A DNA stretch of 64,000 nt, taken from the NCBI RefSeq assembly GCF_005222485.1, contig NZ_CP029078.1:3190001-3254000 (forward strand), written 5' to 3'. The first letter of the stretch is position 1. Every line of letters begins with the position of its first letter. Shown here one piece after another: positions 53,217-60,489 of the stretch. Source of the DNA: Streptomyces griseoviridis (GTDB lineage Bacteria > Actinomycetota > Actinomycetes > Streptomycetales > Streptomycetaceae). The position numbers and the translations under genes were made by a program. The notes beneath the pieces are model-generated. The model did not search any database, was not told the DNA's origin, and saw only the letters and a list, made by a program, of their open reading frames with translations.

Positions 53217-53815
53217 TCTTCTCCTCCTGGCCCGCGCTGTTCGTTGTCGACGTCGAGGGCAACGGCACCAATCCGCCCGACCTGGTCGAGGTGGCCGCAC
53301 TTCCCGTACGTGACGGACAGCCCGACAAGAGCACCGCCGGAGCATGGCTGACCAAGCCGAAGAGGCCCGTCACGCCCTTCGCCGCTCGCGTACACGGCCT
53401 CACCAACCAGGTCCTGGAAGACAAGCCGGGCTGGGAGGAGATCAAGGGCGCGGTCCATGAACTGCTCGGCACTTCGTGGATCGCCGCCCACAACGCCCAC
53501 GTGGACTACCGCGTCCTGTCCGCCCACCTGCCGCAGTGGCAGCCGACCGGAGTCATCGACACGCTTCGGCTGGCCAAGGCCACCTATCCCGACCTGCCGA
53601 AGTACAGCCTCGACGCCCTGCTCAAGCACACGACACCGGACCTGAGCGAAGCCCCCGGTCGGCGCCACCGCGCCGCCTTCGACGCCTACGCGACCGCCCA
53701 GCTCCTCATCACGATGGCCGACCGGTACGAGAGCTGGGATCAACTCGTGGCCGCCGCCGTCCCGCCCGGCCTTCCCGGCGCCCCCGAACCAGAACAGGAG
53801 CCCACCCTGTGGTGA
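53213..53815 (+). CDS. DEDDh 3'-5' exonuclease (DnaQ-like)
   Basis: A 200-residue exonuclease. The motifs are FVVDVEGNGTNPPDLVEVAA (DxE), IAAHNAHVDYRVLSAHLPQW (motif II Asp) and RRHRAAFDAYATAQLLI (His and Asp of motif III). All four acidic residues and the His are present, so it should be active on DNA or RNA ends, or on short oligonucleotides. Its start overlaps the radical SAM stop. In the operon it might recover modified nucleotides or cut away unmodified ones; both are guesses. Confidence 0.88.
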   Translation: MIFSSWPALFVVDVEGNGTNPPDLVEVAALPVRDGQPDKSTAGAWLTKPKRPVTPFAARVHGLTNQVLEDKPGWEEIKGAVHELLGTSWIAAHNAHVDYRVLSAHLPQWQPTGVIDTLRLAKATYPDLPKYSLDALLKHTTPDLSEAPGRRHRAAFDAYATAQLLITMADRYESWDQLVAAAVPPGLPGAPEPEQEPTLW

Positions 53816-54420
53816 CGACCCCGACGAAGCTCATCCGCATCGGCGTGATGGGAACCCATTCCACCGGCAAGAGCCTACTGATGCGCCGCATCGAGATGGA
53901 GCTGCGCGGCCTGGACATCCCCGTCCAGCGCACCGGACATATCGGTCGACGGCTAGCGCTCGTGCCGCTGCCCAAGATGCAGCACCACACGGTGGAGTCC
54001 ACCCGCTGGGTCCTGGCGACCGGCATCGCCGACGAGGTCGCCGCCGCGGCGCGCTCGGACGACGCCTCCGTGCGCATCGTCCTCGCGGACCGTGCCTGCT
54101 GGGACGCGCTCGCCTACTTCCGAGCCGCCCTCGAATGGCGCGGTGCATCCGCCCCACGCACCGACCGCGAAGCCCTGCACCGACTCGCCGCCGCCTACAC
54201 TCCGTACGACCTGCTGTTCGCGACCGTCCTCGACCCGGACCTCCCCATCAAGCCGAAGCACGACTACGACGACCGTTACCGGGCGCTTGTCGACCACCAC
54301 ACCCACGCGCTCCTGCGCGAGGACGGGATCCCGCACGTCCGCGTTACCGGCGACGACGACAGCCAGACGTCGGCCATTGAACGCGCCCTCCAGCTCTGCG
54401 GCAGGGAGTCGCTGGTATGA
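53809..54420 (+). CDS. P-loop nucleoside/nucleotide kinase-like ATPase
   Basis: A 203-residue protein. The GTG at 53809 has AGGAG eight bases upstream and overlaps the exonuclease end. The Walker A is RIGVMGTHSTGKSLLMRRIE, and VRIVLADRACWDALAYFRAA supplies a DR(A) motif like that of NadR- and dNK-type kinases. HDYDDRYRALVDHHTHALLR resembles a lid region. The size and pattern fit small-molecule P-loop kinases rather than AAA machines. A nucleoside or nucleotide acceptor is likely given the neighbours; the family also includes phage DNA-base kinases. Confidence 0.78.
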   Translation: MVTTPTKLIRIGVMGTHSTGKSLLMRRIEMELRGLDIPVQRTGHIGRRLALVPLPKMQHHTVESTRWVLATGIADEVAAAARSDDASVRIVLADRACWDALAYFRAALEWRGASAPRTDREALHRLAAAYTPYDLLFATVLDPDLPIKPKHDYDDRYRALVDHHTHALLREDGIPHVRVTGDDDSQTSAIERALQLCGRESLV

Positions 54421-55199
54421 CCGTCACGCCGCCCGGCGGTTTCATCGAGATCGCCGGGAAGACCGTCTCCCGTCTCGGCTTCGGGACCATGCGCCTCACC
54501 GGCCCCGGCACTTGGGGCGACCCGGAAGATCGTGCACAGGCACTCACCGTGCTCCGCAACGCCGTGCACACCTTCGGCATCAGCCACATCGACACCGCCG
54601 ACGCGTACGGCCCCCACACCGTCGAGCACCTGATCGAGGACGCGCTCTACCCCTACCCCGACCACGTCCTCATCGCGACCAAGGTCGGGTTCGCCCGGCC
54701 GGCCCCGAACATGTGGGTCCCGCACGGGCACCCGGTGTACCTGCGGGCCTGCGTCGAGGCGAGTCTCCGCCGGCTGCGCGTGGAACGCCTGGAGCTCTGC
54801 TACCTGCACCGCAACGACCCCGAAGTACCGCTCGCGGATCAGCTCGGCACCCTCGCGGCCCTCCGAGATGAGGGGAAGATCGGGCACATCGGAATCTCCA
54901 AGGTAACGCCGGAGGACTTCACCTTGGCTCGCAAGGCGGTCCCTGTCGCTGCGGTACAGAACGTCCTCAACATCCACGACCGCTACGACCCCGTCATGGA
55001 GATGTGCCGCGAGGCGGATATCCCCTACGTCCCCTACCGCCCGCTCGACGCCGGAGCCGCGGCGCCGGGCGGCAACGTCATCGCGGCTCTGTCTTGGCTG
55101 CTTTCCTGCGGCCCGCACATCGCCCCTATCCCCGGAACGAGCAACCCACGGCACCTGGACTCGATCGTCCAGGCCGTGAACGGAGGCAGCTGGACATGA
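54417..55199 (+). CDS. Aldo/keto reductase
   Basis: A 260-residue reductase, ATG overlapping the kinase stop. The fold signature is clear: TVSRLGFGTMRLTGPGTWGD, ISHIDTADAYGPHTVEHLIE (Asp and Tyr), VLIATKVGF (Lys), ELCYLHRNDPE (His), which gives the full DYKH tetrad. GTSNPRHLDSIVQAVN is the NADP-binding end. It probably reduces an aldehyde or keto sugar with NADPH. In this operon it may act on a hydroxymethyl- or sugar-derived group. Confidence 0.9.
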   Translation: MTVTPPGGFIEIAGKTVSRLGFGTMRLTGPGTWGDPEDRAQALTVLRNAVHTFGISHIDTADAYGPHTVEHLIEDALYPYPDHVLIATKVGFARPAPNMWVPHGHPVYLRACVEASLRRLRVERLELCYLHRNDPEVPLADQLGTLAALRDEGKIGHIGISKVTPEDFTLARKAVPVAAVQNVLNIHDRYDPVMEMCREADIPYVPYRPLDAGAAAPGGNVIAALSWLLSCGPHIAPIPGTSNPRHLDSIVQAVNGGSWT

Positions 55200-55711
55200 C
55201 GTCGGTCGCGGCTCCACCCGTACCGAAGCCACAAACGCGGACCCCATATGAGGACTGGCGCCCACCGATCATGGGTGTCAGCGTGCTGGCTCCGGTCGGC
55301 GCTACCGGCCTGGTCCTCCCACGCATGCCCGGCGGAGCGCTGGCGCTGCCGACGGGAACCGTCGAGAACGGGCAGAGCCCCGAGGAAGCGGCGCAAGCAG
55401 TGCTAACCGGCCTGCCTAAAGGTCTGCCGATCCGACGGCGAGTCGCCGTGAGCCAGGTGCAGATGAGACGCCGTAAGGTGATCACTCACCTCGTCGTGAC
55501 CGCTCCCCTCACTGTCCGGGAAGCGAATTCCTTGGTCTACCGCGACGTACGTGCGGAGGTGCGAGTTCTGCCCACAGACCACGCGGTAGCCGCCCTCACG
55601 GAGAAGGCTCGGGCACGCGTTCTCATCGGCCTCCAGGCTCTCGCAATCGGAGCGATGGTCTACGTACAGGACGGCGAGATCCAGCGGATCGATTCGTTCC
55701 GAGCCGACTAA
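55196..55711 (+). CDS. Degenerate Nudix-like protein
   Basis: A 171-residue protein with ATG overlapping the reductase stop. MGVSVLAPVGATGLVLPRMP and LALPTGTVENGQSPEEAAQA recall the start of a Nudix box (Gx5E), but the REUxEE core is missing. A strand-rich middle (KVITHLVVTAPLTVREANSL) and C-terminal helix follow. It may bind rather than cleave nucleotides. It is the last gene of the seven-gene set, and no clear terminator follows. Confidence 0.65.
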   Translation: MTSVAAPPVPKPQTRTPYEDWRPPIMGVSVLAPVGATGLVLPRMPGGALALPTGTVENGQSPEEAAQAVLTGLPKGLPIRRRVAVSQVQMRRRKVITHLVVTAPLTVREANSLVYRDVRAEVRVLPTDHAVAALTEKARARVLIGLQALAIGAMVYVQDGEIQRIDSFRAD

Positions 55712-55714
55712 TGT

Positions 55715-55960
55715 CTATTGTGAAAGTGCTGGTCGCAGCCACTCGTCGATGGCTGTGACCAACGCGGTCGCTTCGTAGCGGATGGCGGTTGTCGTACCGA
55801 GGGGCGAGTGCCCGGCAGCGCCGCTGATCCAGCACGCAACGGCATGTCGCCGCTGGAATTCGTTCTTGCCGATGGCCCGGCTTCCTTCGCGTACGCGGGG
55901 GCGACGCAGGCGACTACGTTGCCGCACAGAGCACTTGAGCGACTCATCCTCCGCTGCATG
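55715..55960 (-). pseudogene. Transposase C-terminal remnant
   Basis: On the minus strand, EGSRAIGKNEFQRRHAVACW and AIRYEATALVTAIDEWL resemble the C-terminus of IS5-type transposases (xxRRHAVxxxxxxLKxxRAxATRYDKxxxxYxATxxVAAIxxWL). The middle is scrambled, with no intact frame. It sits at the end of the nucleotide operon and may mark an insertion junction. Confidence 0.45.
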
Positions 55961-55971
55961 GCCCGCCATAA

Positions 55972-56568
55972 TCACCGCGCCACTTGAAAGACCGCAGCAG
56001 CGACGACGGCACCGAGGATGGTACCGGCGATGACCTGGTTGCGAGTGTGGTCGCGGAGTTTCACTCGGGACCAGCCCACCATCCCCACGAGAAGAAATCC
56101 GCAGGCCATCCAGGCACCATAGGTCTCGACGAGCATCGCGCAAGCACCAGCGGATACGGCCTGATGGACGGAGATCTTCCAGGCGAAGGTGATCATCGCG
56201 AGGATCGCCAGCGTTACGAGCATCGACACGATGAGAGCGATCATCGTGCGGGGCGCTCCGACTATGATCATCAAAATAATACCGGTGGTCACCGAGAGCA
56301 GGATGACGGCCATGACCAAAAGGCGTGCCGGCTTCGCGCCGACGTGCCGGTCACCCCAACACCCCCTGCGCACACCGTACTTAATGAACGTTATCGGAAT
56401 CATCGCGGCAAAAAGAGCACCCACTATGCCCCAGGCGACCCCCGGCCAATGCGCGACATGCCAGCCAATCAACAACGTGACCGCGATGATCCAATTCTTC
56501 GGCTCTAGCCAGTCGGTTATTCGCCGCGCCAGACGCGACTCGGCCGGACGGATTTCAGTTGTGGTCAT
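55972..56568 (-). CDS. PAP2-like membrane protein
   Basis: A 198-residue protein with about five membrane spans (IIAVTLLIGWHVAHWPGVAW, LLVMAVILLSVTTGIILMII, MIALIVSMLVTLAILAMITF, ACGFLLVGMVGWSRVKLRDH). KISVHQAVSAG stands for the PSGH block and GWSRVKLRDHTRNQVIAGTI for SRxxxxxHxxxD. It resembles PAP2 phosphatases that act on lipid phosphates, with motifs slightly altered. AAAGGG lies 9 bases before the ATG. It overlaps the upstream membrane gene by 14 bases. Confidence 0.75.
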   Translation of the reverse strand: MTTTEIRPAESRLARRITDWLEPKNWIIAVTLLIGWHVAHWPGVAWGIVGALFAAMIPITFIKYGVRRGCWGDRHVGAKPARLLVMAVILLSVTTGIILMIIVGAPRTMIALIVSMLVTLAILAMITFAWKISVHQAVSAGACAMLVETYGAWMACGFLLVGMVGWSRVKLRDHTRNQVIAGTILGAVVAAAVFQVAR

Positions 56569-57748
56569 GAGAAGAAACCCTTTCCGGACCGCTCACGACA
56601 GAGCAGTCGACCGACTTTTCTTGCTGGAGGAATTTCCTCACGGCGGGAGATGAAACGTAGGCGCGAGACACGGCCTGCAACCAATCGAGCTCGCTTTGCC
56701 TATCTCGGCCGGTAACACCGAGAGCCGGGTGGTCGACCCCCTCCAGCCACTGGCCGCCGCGAGTACGGTCGACAGCTACACGCAGCCAGCAGGCTTCCGT
56801 CACTTCGTCAATTTCGTTTGGCGGAACGGCCTCCAGGTGAGCGAGTGCGCGCGCACGGTCGCATACATCCACTGACACGTATTCACGAAGTGCGAGGCAC
56901 GCGTCTTCGATTTCGATCACGCAACGTTCCAGCCTGAGAGGTACACGAGTTCGGCGAATCATGGCAGAAAGGACCACATGCGGTGCAGCATCAGTGAGTT
57001 GCACCCAGAGGGGGCGAATCTGACGGAGCGCGCGCCAAGCCCGGAGGTAATCGACAGCAACCGAGAGCGGGGGGAGACAGACCCCAAGCGCAATTGCCAA
57101 GATCGACCACTGCTTGAGCATCGTGGAGACGATGTTCTCCAAATCCGGGTACTGCCTGCCGGTGCCAAGTCGGATGAACACGAAGGCGACGCGCTGCGCC
57201 GCGTAGAGGCTCCCCAGCAGGGTGCCAGCGCCGAGGAGCCCGAGACCAACCTTTCCGAGGAATCTACGGCTGTGGCGTACTCCGCCCAGAAAGAGCCAGC
57301 TGGCGGCGACCATTGAGATGCCGATATAGAGGATGAAGACAGCCGTATAGAGAACAGGAAAGACCGGCCGCCACCCCTCACTCACTTCTGCGTTCGGCCA
57401 ATTGGCCATCGCATAGAAACCAGTCATCAGAGGCAGCGTCACGCCAAGGGCGGCCCATCTGATATGGCGAGCGAGACCTTGAGGTCGGACGACGGCGACT
57501 ACGAAGTCGAGGAGACAGGCCGCCGAGGTGACTCCGAGCAAATGCTTAAGGAGCGGAGAGAGCCGCACGTCTGCACCGACGGCCGCGTTGACGGCATCCC
57601 TGACCTGGGGGACTTCAAAGGTCATCGCCAGCGCGAGGGCCGCAAGGGTCAGCGCAAGGCTCCGCTGCTTGCGGGAGTGCCGGATGGACGGCAGCCTCCA
57701 GAGAGCCACGACCCACAGAGCCCCTGAGACGACAGTGGACGTGGTCAT
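56555..57748 (-). CDS. MAB_1171c-like seven-span membrane protein
   Basis: A 397-residue protein. The N-terminal 240 residues hold about seven hydrophobic segments (TVVSGALWVVALWRLPSIR, LALTLAALALAMTFEVPQVR, VLYTAVFILYIGISMVAASW, GLGLLGAGTLLGSLYAAQRV, ILAIALGVCLPPLSVAVDYL). The last 150 are soluble (LWVQLTDAAPHVVLSAMIRR). This matches a family of putative actinobacterial transporters that is regularly next to ImmA/IrrE and XRE genes, as here. The ATG overlaps the ImmA stop. Confidence 0.8.
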   Translation of the reverse strand: MTTSTVVSGALWVVALWRLPSIRHSRKQRSLALTLAALALAMTFEVPQVRDAVNAAVGADVRLSPLLKHLLGVTSAACLLDFVVAVVRPQGLARHIRWAALGVTLPLMTGFYAMANWPNAEVSEGWRPVFPVLYTAVFILYIGISMVAASWLFLGGVRHSRRFLGKVGLGLLGAGTLLGSLYAAQRVAFVFIRLGTGRQYPDLENIVSTMLKQWSILAIALGVCLPPLSVAVDYLRAWRALRQIRPLWVQLTDAAPHVVLSAMIRRTRVPLRLERCVIEIEDACLALREYVSVDVCDRARALAHLEAVPPNEIDEVTEACWLRVAVDRTRGGQWLEGVDHPALGVTGRDRQSELDWLQAVSRAYVSSPAVRKFLQQEKSVDCSVVSGPERVSSHDHN

Positions 57749-58296
57749 GAGCGACGATTCCTTCGAGGGTGAACGAGGGCGTCGTCCAGCCGAGAGGTTG
57801 CGCCCGGCCGGCCGCTACCTCGACCGGAGTGGGCTAGATCGTCGAACAGCTCACCCAGACACGACGCCGCCACCTCCGCGTCGTACTCAGTTTCACTGTC
57901 GTAACTCGTCCGCCCGAGTGCCGCGATGACGGCCGAGGGGTGTATTTCGTCGGGCAGGACCGCCAGAAGTGACTTGACAGCGTCATCACCCCCGGCGTGG
58001 CCGAGCAGAAGATGCGCCAGCTCGTGCCGAACGATTTGGGCGCGGTGACGTTCACTCGTGGCACCGACATGAAATATGTGATCTTCAGATTCGAAGGAAA
58101 TGACTATCCCGCAAGGGGAGTTGGCCCCGCCGACCTCCGGCAGCTCATGGAGGTGAAGCGGGCGGCCACGCTTGATCGCCAACTGTCGACACACTTCGTC
58201 TACCGCACAGGGGTCGGATATCTCGATCCCCTGCAACTGATCCTCACACTGCTGCCGCAGCCGCGCTTCTCTGCGCGCGTATCGCCGGTTGGACAT
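57745..58296 (-). CDS. ImmA/IrrE-family metallopeptidase
   Basis: A 183-residue protein with the zinc motif IVRHELAHLLLGHAGGDD (HExxH) near residue 90 and EYDAEVAASCLGELF as the third-ligand helix. ImmA/IrrE peptidases cut a paired XRE repressor to relieve repression after a signal. The XRE gene lies just upstream on the same strand, so this pair fits that scheme. The ATG has AAGGA about 8 bases upstream. Its stop overlaps the next start. Confidence 0.88.
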   Translation of the reverse strand: MSNRRYARREARLRQQCEDQLQGIEISDPCAVDEVCRQLAIKRGRPLHLHELPEVGGANSPCGIVISFESEDHIFHVGATSERHRAQIVRHELAHLLLGHAGGDDAVKSLLAVLPDEIHPSAVIAALGRTSYDSETEYDAEVAASCLGELFDDLAHSGRGSGRPGATSRLDDALVHPRRNRRS

Positions 58297-58488
58297 CTAC
58301 AAGATCCTTGCCGTAACCCCGCAGTCAGCGCTCCCGATCCGTTCGCGCTAACCGGAACCAGACTGTTCGTTTGGTTTCGCGGAGCTTTACATACGCAACG
58401 CCGGAGACTCAATCCGATCTTCACGGACCTTGGAGGCATACCAGCCGAATCCACCGGTGGAGTGATGGGAGTCACATCACTCGCCCGG

Positions 58489-58956
58489 CTAGTCGAGCCC
58501 CTCCAGACGGCGGGCTCCGTTGATCACATCGGTGATCATTTTCAGACTGTCGGCCGACAGTCCGTTGGCGCGAAGCGCGAGACCGCGCACTCCGGTGTCG
58601 CCCACGGCCGCAAGCAGCTCTACGGAGGCGCGGACCCTCTCCGCTTCCGCGTCGTCGAAGTCCGGGAAGAAGTAGCTCGGCGCGACATGGAAAAGGCGCG
58701 CGATGGCCTCGACGGTGCGTACGGTCGGATTGGGCTTGACACCGGACCTCAGCTGCGAGAGGGCACTCTCAGAGACCGTGACCCCACCACCTTCGGCGTC
58801 CTCGCGGATCGCCCGGGCGGCCTCCGCGTTCGTGTACCGCTTCCCCGTCGCCGGATTCTTCACCGTCTCGAAGAGATGGTTGAGCTTCTCGGGCAGCGAT
58901 AGCTGTTTGGCGCCGACCGCACCGGGCGACACCGCCGCCGACTCCTCAGGCTCCAC
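58489..58956 (-). CDS. XRE-family transcriptional regulator
   Basis: A 155-residue repressor-like protein. The GTG at 58956 is chosen because GGGAGGAGG lies about 8 bases upstream. The HTH is KRYTNAEAARAIREDAEGGG VTVSESALSQLRSGVKPNPT, followed by VRTVEAIARLFHVAPSYFFP, the usual XRE end. It is divergent from a plus-strand module, and repeated CACYAAAGTG-type sites lie in between. Cleavage by the ImmA/IrrE protein is the inferred switch. Confidence 0.88.
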   Translation of the reverse strand: MEPEESAAVSPGAVGAKQLSLPEKLNHLFETVKNPATGKRYTNAEAARAIREDAEGGGVTVSESALSQLRSGVKPNPTVRTVEAIARLFHVAPSYFFPDFDDAEAERVRASVELLAAVGDTGVRGLALRANGLSADSLKMITDVINGARRLEGLD

Positions 58957-58994
58957 GGCGACCACCTCCTCCCACTCACCTGCCACAGGTACAA

Positions 58995-59100
58995 CACTAA
59001 AGTGTAGACGAGCCGCACCCAGAGGCAGCGTGGACCACTTTGGTGTTGACAGGAAGGGATCACTCTGGCGTAAGTTCCAGTTCGCAACATCACCAAAGTG
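58995..59100. promoter_or_regulatory. Operator cluster and divergent promoter
   Basis: Three 10-base near-palindromes share one form: CACTAAAGTG (58995-59004), CACTTTGGTG (59036-59045) and CACCAAAGTG (59091-59100). A weaker copy, CACTCTGGCG, is at 59061. On the plus strand TTGACA (59046-59051) and TAAGTT (59071-59076) give a promoter with a 19-base spacer lying among them. The sites likely bind the XRE regulator and control both directions. Confidence 0.75.
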
Positions 59101-59107
59101 TTGAGCG

Positions 59108-59296
59108 ATGACGGCGGGGCCTGTGGCAGTCCCCACCGTCCGCTCACTCTGCCGCGAGCTCGACCACTGCCGCGACCTCTACAGAGTTCTAGAACCAAGT
59201 CTGGACCTTGACGAGAGCGCGTGCGTATGTTCGTCGTCGCAGGCAGCACTCCGGCGACAAGGGAGGGGAGGAACAAGCACGGACCAGGGCGAGTAA
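59108..59296 (+). CDS. Possible small first gene of the plus-strand module
   Basis: A 62-residue ORF (MTAGPVAVPTVRSLCRELDH CRDLYRVLEPSLDLDESACV) starting at 59108, about 30 bases after the inferred promoter -10 box. There is no strong ribosome site, but GAG lies upstream. Three Cys may be meaningful. It is charged and helical; the second half is low-complexity. Confidence 0.45.
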   Translation: MTAGPVAVPTVRSLCRELDHCRDLYRVLEPSLDLDESACVCSSSQAALRRQGRGGTSTDQGE

Positions 59297-59450
59297 ATGT
59301 GCGAACAGCGGCGGCGCCCGAGAGCGGCAACTCCCGGACGCCGAGCGCTAAGCGGCAGACCACCCCTGCAAGGGCGGCGACCGCACACCATCACCACGCT
59401 GATCCCTTCCGCGGGACGTCTCAGCGCGGCAACCAAAAGGAGATTCTTGC

Positions 59451-59594
59451 ATGCGCTCCCCCCTGCGCAAAAGGCCCGATCCGGCCTGTCCGGCTCCCCT
59501 CTTCGGCGAGGCGCCCTTGTGTCCCGTCCCGGAACACAACATCAGCTTCAAGGCGAACCATGAGCTTCGCGCCATGAGCGGTAGCCGCATATGA
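59451..59594 (+). CDS. 47-residue small protein with paired Cys
   Basis: MRSPLRKRPDPACPAPLFGE, then APLCPVPEHNISFKANHELR. AAAAGGAG lies 8 bases before the ATG, an excellent site, and the stop overlaps the next start (ATGA), so it is a real coupled gene. CPAPLFGEAPLCPVPEH has two Cys and a His that could bind metal. Short Cys-containing proteins of this kind precede replication-type HTH genes in actinobacterial plasmids. Confidence 0.65.
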   Translation: MRSPLRKRPDPACPAPLFGEAPLCPVPEHNISFKANHELRAMSGSRI

Positions 59595-60487
59595 GCGGGG
59601 AAGCGCGCGAGTGGGTATGGGAGCACAGCACCAGCCGGGGAGCGGCGCGACTGGTCCTGCTGTCGATCGCCGACCGGGTGGCAGACGATCAATGCATCTC
59701 CTGGGCCTCGCTGTCCAGCCTGGCCAAGCGCACGCGCGCCTCGGTCTCCACGGTGCGCGAGGCAGTCGAGCGCTTGCTCCTGGCCGGCGAGCTGGAACAG
59801 CTCGACGACCTGGTGGGCCCGCAGCGCAGCACGGTTTATCGCCTGCCGCTCGCCGCCGAGGCGGTCGCACAGGCGCTGCGAAAGCAGCGCGAAGAGGAAG
59901 AGGACACGGCGGTGCCGGACGAGGCCGACGGTCCTGCGAAGCTCCGGCTGTCGGCGCTGCGGCGGTATGGAATCCGCCGGCGTGAGGTGCCGGAATCCCC
60001 CGCGAGGGTCCGGAAACCGGCAGTACCGGAAACCGGCAGGCCGCGACGGAAACCGGCACAGCGACGTACCGGCCACCGGCACAGGGACATACCGGCTACC
60101 GGCACACAGAACCGTAGTGAACCTGATTTGAACCGGAGGTACAGCAGTGGTGGTGCTGCCGTCCTCTCGGCTGCCGAGTGGCAGGTCGACTCCGCCACCC
60201 ACATCTGGGCCCGCCAGCAGGGGCACCTCGATCGCCTCGGTGAGCAGGGCCTGCGGACCGCCGACGCGAAGTGGCGTGCACATCGAGCTGGCCATGCTCC
60301 GAGAGCGGCGGACGCCTGGGCTGCCGACTGGCGCTCCTGGATCGCCCGGGAGCACGCTCCCAGCCGCCCGGACCTCTATGCCGTGCCCGGCAGGAACACC
60401 GCCTCGTCGAGCGGGATGACGCGGGCGGAGAGCCACACCGCCGCCCTTCTCGCCGCCCTCGATGAGCCGACCGGAACGGAGGGCTGA
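59591..60487 (+). CDS. HTH (replication-type) protein of the plasmid-like module
   Basis: A 298-residue protein. Residues about 15-85 are a winged HTH (GAARLVLLSIADRVADDQCI, SWASLSSLAKRTRASVSTVR, EAVERLLLAGELEQLDD), like plasmid initiator or DnaD-type N-domains. The middle, residues 140-180, is Arg/Pro/Thr repeats that encode the iteron-like DNA at 60011-60104. The C-terminus (WRAHRAGHAPRAADAWAADW RSWIAREH) resembles the DnaD/phage-initiator tail that binds a partner. Together with the iterons this suggests a replication initiator or regulator of a mobile element. Confidence 0.7.
   Translation: MSGEAREWVWEHSTSRGAARLVLLSIADRVADDQCISWASLSSLAKRTRASVSTVREAVERLLLAGELEQLDDLVGPQRSTVYRLPLAAEAVAQALRKQREEEEDTAVPDEADGPAKLRLSALRRYGIRRREVPESPARVRKPAVPETGRPRRKPAQRRTGHRHRDIPATGTQNRSEPDLNRRYSSGGAAVLSAAEWQVDSATHIWARQQGHLDRLGEQGLRTADAKWRAHRAGHAPRAADAWAADWRSWIAREHAPSRPDLYAVPGRNTASSSGMTRAESHTAALLAALDEPTGTEG
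60011..60104 (+). repeat. Five iteron-like direct repeats inside the HTH gene
   Basis: CGGAAACCGGCA occurs at 60011, 60027 and 60047, and CGGCCACCGGCA at 60070 and CGGCTACCGGCA at 60093. The spacings are 16, 20, 23 and 23 bases. Repeats at near-helical spacing inside an initiator-like gene are typical of origins where the initiator binds its own coding DNA. Confidence 0.6.
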
Positions 60488-60489
60488 CC

